A stretch of 64,000 nucleotides of DNA, taken from NCBI GenBank assembly GCA_910585435.1, contig CAJUEJ010000001.1, forward strand, positions 14,877-78,876. The letters run 5' to 3'. Below the pieces are notes generated by a model, which saw nothing but the letters and a program-made list of their open reading frames with translations, was not told the origin of the DNA and made no database searches. The DNA is from an uncultured Hungatella sp. Lineage in GTDB: Bacteria > Bacillota > Clostridia > Lachnospirales > Lachnospiraceae. This document shows positions 62,369 to 64,000 of this stretch, piece by piece. Made by a program: the position numbers and the translations under genes. Position 1 is the first letter of the stretch. Each line of letters starts with the position of its first letter.

Positions 62369-64000
62369 ATGAAAATAAAAAGAGACGATGTGAGAAACGT
62401 AGCGATTATCGCTCATGTAGACCATGGCAAGACGACGCTGGTGGATGAGCTGTTGAAGCAGAGCGGCGTATTCAGGGAGAACCAGCAGGTGATGGAGCGG
62501 GTTATGGACTCCAATGATATTGAGCGGGAGCGGGGCATCACCATCCTGTCCAAGAATACGGCTGTGTTTTATAAAGACACAAAGATTAATATTATTGACA
62601 CCCCTGGCCATGCGGATTTCGGCGGCGAGGTGGAGCGCGTCCTCAAGATGGTAAACGGAGTTATCCTGGTGGTGGATGCCTACGAAGGGGCTATGCCTCA
62701 GACCAAGTTTGTCCTGCGCAAAGCCCTGGAGCTGGATTTGTCGGTGGTAGTTCTGATCAATAAGATCGACCGCCCGGAGGCAAGGCCAGAGGAGGTTATC
62801 GATGAGATTCTGGAGCTTCTCATGGATCTGGATGCTTCGGATGAGCAGCTTGACTGCCCGTTCTTGTTTGCTTCTGCCAGGGAAGGGTATGCGAAGCGGA
62901 ATCTGGAGGATCCTGCCGTGGATATGAGTCCTTTGTTTGAGACTATTATAGAGCATATTCCGGCGCCGGAGGGGGATCCGGAGGCAGGGACCCAGGTGTT
63001 AGTCAGCACCATTGATTATAATGAATATGTAGGCCGGATCGGCGTGGGAAAGGTGGACAACGGAACGATCCGTGTCAATCAGGAGTGCGCCCTGGTGAAT
63101 CACCACGATCCCGGGAAACAGAGGAAGGTTAAAATCAGCAAGCTGTACGAGTTTGACGGCCTGAATAAGGTGGAGGTTCAGGAGGCAGGCGTAGGGGCTA
63201 TTGTGGCGATCTCCGGAATTACGGATTTACACATCGGGGATACCCTCTGCTCGGTTGAACATCCGGAGGCCATTCCTTTCCAGAAGATATCCGAGCCTAC
63301 CATCGCCATGAATTTTATGGTAAATGACAGCCCGCTGGCAGGGCAGGAAGGCAAATATGTTACCTCCAGGCATATCAGGGAGCGCTTGTTCAGGGAGCTG
63401 AACACGGATGTGAGCCTGCGGGTGGAGGAGACGGATTCTCCGGACTGCTTTAAGGTGTCAGGGCGGGGAGAGCTGCATCTGTCTGTTCTCATCGAGAATA
63501 TGCGCAGGGAAGGATATGAGTTTGCAGTCAGCAAGGCGGAGGTGCTGTACAAATATAATGAGCGGAACCAGAAGCTGGAGCCTATGGAGGTGGCTTATAT
63601 CGATGTGCCTGAGGAATTTTCCGGGTCTGTCATCCAGAAGCTGACCACCAGGAAGGGAGAGCTGCAGGGCATGAGCCCGGCCAACGGAGGCTATACCAGG
63701 CTGGAGTTTCTCATTCCTTCCAGAGGGCTTATCGGATACCGGGGAGAATTTATGACCGATACCAAGGGAAACGGGATTATGAATACCACATTTGAAGGGT
63801 ATGCCCCGTATAAGGGGGATTTAAGCTACAGAAAGACAGGATCCCTGATAGCCTATGAAAGCGGAGAGTCTATCACCTACGGGCTTTTCGGCGCCCAGGA
63901 AAGAGGCATTCTGTTTATCGGGCCGGGGGTGAAGGTGTATTCCGGCATGGTGGTGGGGCAGAATCCCAAGGCCGAGGACATTGAGATCAATGTGTGCAAG
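62369..64000 (+). CDS. typA: GTP-binding protein TypA/BipA (partial, runs off the window)
   Basis: The frame is open from the ATG at 62369 to the window edge, 544 codons without a stop; the family is about 605-615 residues. GTPase motifs: G1 AHVDHGKTT, switch I RERGITILSK, G3 DTPGHADFGGEVER, G4 NKIDRPEAR. Domains II, III and V follow, with FKVSGRGELHLSVLIENMRREG and PSRGLIGYRGEF typical of BipA. It binds ribosomes and supports assembly or stress translation. The ribosome site is AAGGAAAGAAG. About 60-70 residues are missing beyond the window. Confidence 0.97.
   Translation, partial: MKIKRDDVRNVAIIAHVDHGKTTLVDELLKQSGVFRENQQVMERVMDSNDIERERGITILSKNTAVFYKDTKINIIDTPGHADFGGEVERVLKMVNGVILVVDAYEGAMPQTKFVLRKALELDLSVVVLINKIDRPEARPEEVIDEILELLMDLDASDEQLDCPFLFASAREGYAKRNLEDPAVDMSPLFETIIEHIPAPEGDPEAGTQVLVSTIDYNEYVGRIGVGKVDNGTIRVNQECALVNHHDPGKQRKVKISKLYEFDGLNKVEVQEAGVGAIVAISGITDLHIGDTLCSVEHPEAIPFQKISEPTIAMNFMVNDSPLAGQEGKYVTSRHIRERLFRELNTDVSLRVEETDSPDCFKVSGRGELHLSVLIENMRREGYEFAVSKAEVLYKYNERNQKLEPMEVAYIDVPEEFSGSVIQKLTTRKGELQGMSPANGGYTRLEFLIPSRGLIGYRGEFMTDTKGNGIMNTTFEGYAPYKGDLSYRKTGSLIAYESGESITYGLFGAQERGILFIGPGVKVYSGMVVGQNPKAEDIEINVCK

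Noticed and set aside
1..64000. CRISPR arrays, tRNA or rRNA genes, prophage or insertion sequences
   Set aside because: No regular spaced repeats, cloverleaf segments, transposase or integrase genes were seen on either strand.

Overview
The window looks like the chromosome of a spore-forming, gut-type clostridium, most likely Lachnospiraceae (Enterocloster, Hungatella or Lachnoclostridium-like). The evidence is strong AGGAGG ribosome binding sites, sigma-A promoters, the sporulation genes cotJ and spoVA, a single-chain clostridial PurL, YesM/YesN two-component systems beside sugar transporters, an FMN-riboswitch-controlled RibU, DUF1540 and SpoVAD. Genus is inference; no rRNA or tRNA gene was found.

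Layout: 0-5.1 kb holds the tail of a probable alpha-mannosidase, a sugar-binding lipoprotein and a YesM/YesN pair. A convergent cotJ spore-coat operon whose cotJC is cut off follows. 6.5-10.8 kb is purL and a DUF1540 protein. 10.8-16.8 kb is a divergent MFS / DeoR locus, a phosphodiesterase-symporter gene wreck, D-serine dehydratase and a HAD phosphatase. 16.9-25.8 kb is mostly housekeeping: nrdR, yqeG, aroE, aroK, aroQ, efp, asd, galM, topB and a hexapeptide-repeat protein. 26-32.9 kb has an orphan LytTR regulator, FMN riboswitch plus ribU, a broken chemoreceptor, metY and cls. 33-39.4 kb has a dipeptidase, a broken GtrII-like membrane glycosyltransferase, an ABC uptake operon and a TetR regulator. 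39.4-46 kb has an AlbA_2 ATPase with a small HTH partner, a surface flavin reductase, a PHP hydrolase, an Rrf2 regulator and a toxin-antitoxin pair with a gutted toxin. 46-47.5 kb is spoVAD-spoVAE. 48-58.4 kb is a carbohydrate locus: isomerase, SDR, binding protein, two permeases, beta-propeller glycosidase-like protein, two-component system and GH127 arabinofuranosidase. The window ends with a class A penicillin-binding protein, yigZ and the start of typA.

Two themes stand out. First, a family of large intergenic palindromes (copies at about 1.6, 6.2 and 47.7 kb, a distant relative at 61.4 kb, and a differently built giant hairpin at 19.5 kb). The three main copies have perfect 30-bp outer arms that differ from copy to copy (7 to 13 of 30 positions), every change being matched on the opposite arm, while the interior is almost invariant; two copies share an identical 82-base interior stretch. 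I do not recognise this family. Second, many accessory genes carry clean internal or boundary deletions (cotJC/yesN, phosphodiesterase/symporter, chemoreceptor, GtrII, RelE toxin, histidine kinase, possibly the MFS), while housekeeping genes are intact. This is either active gene decay by short deletions or an assembly artefact, and read mapping would separate the two.
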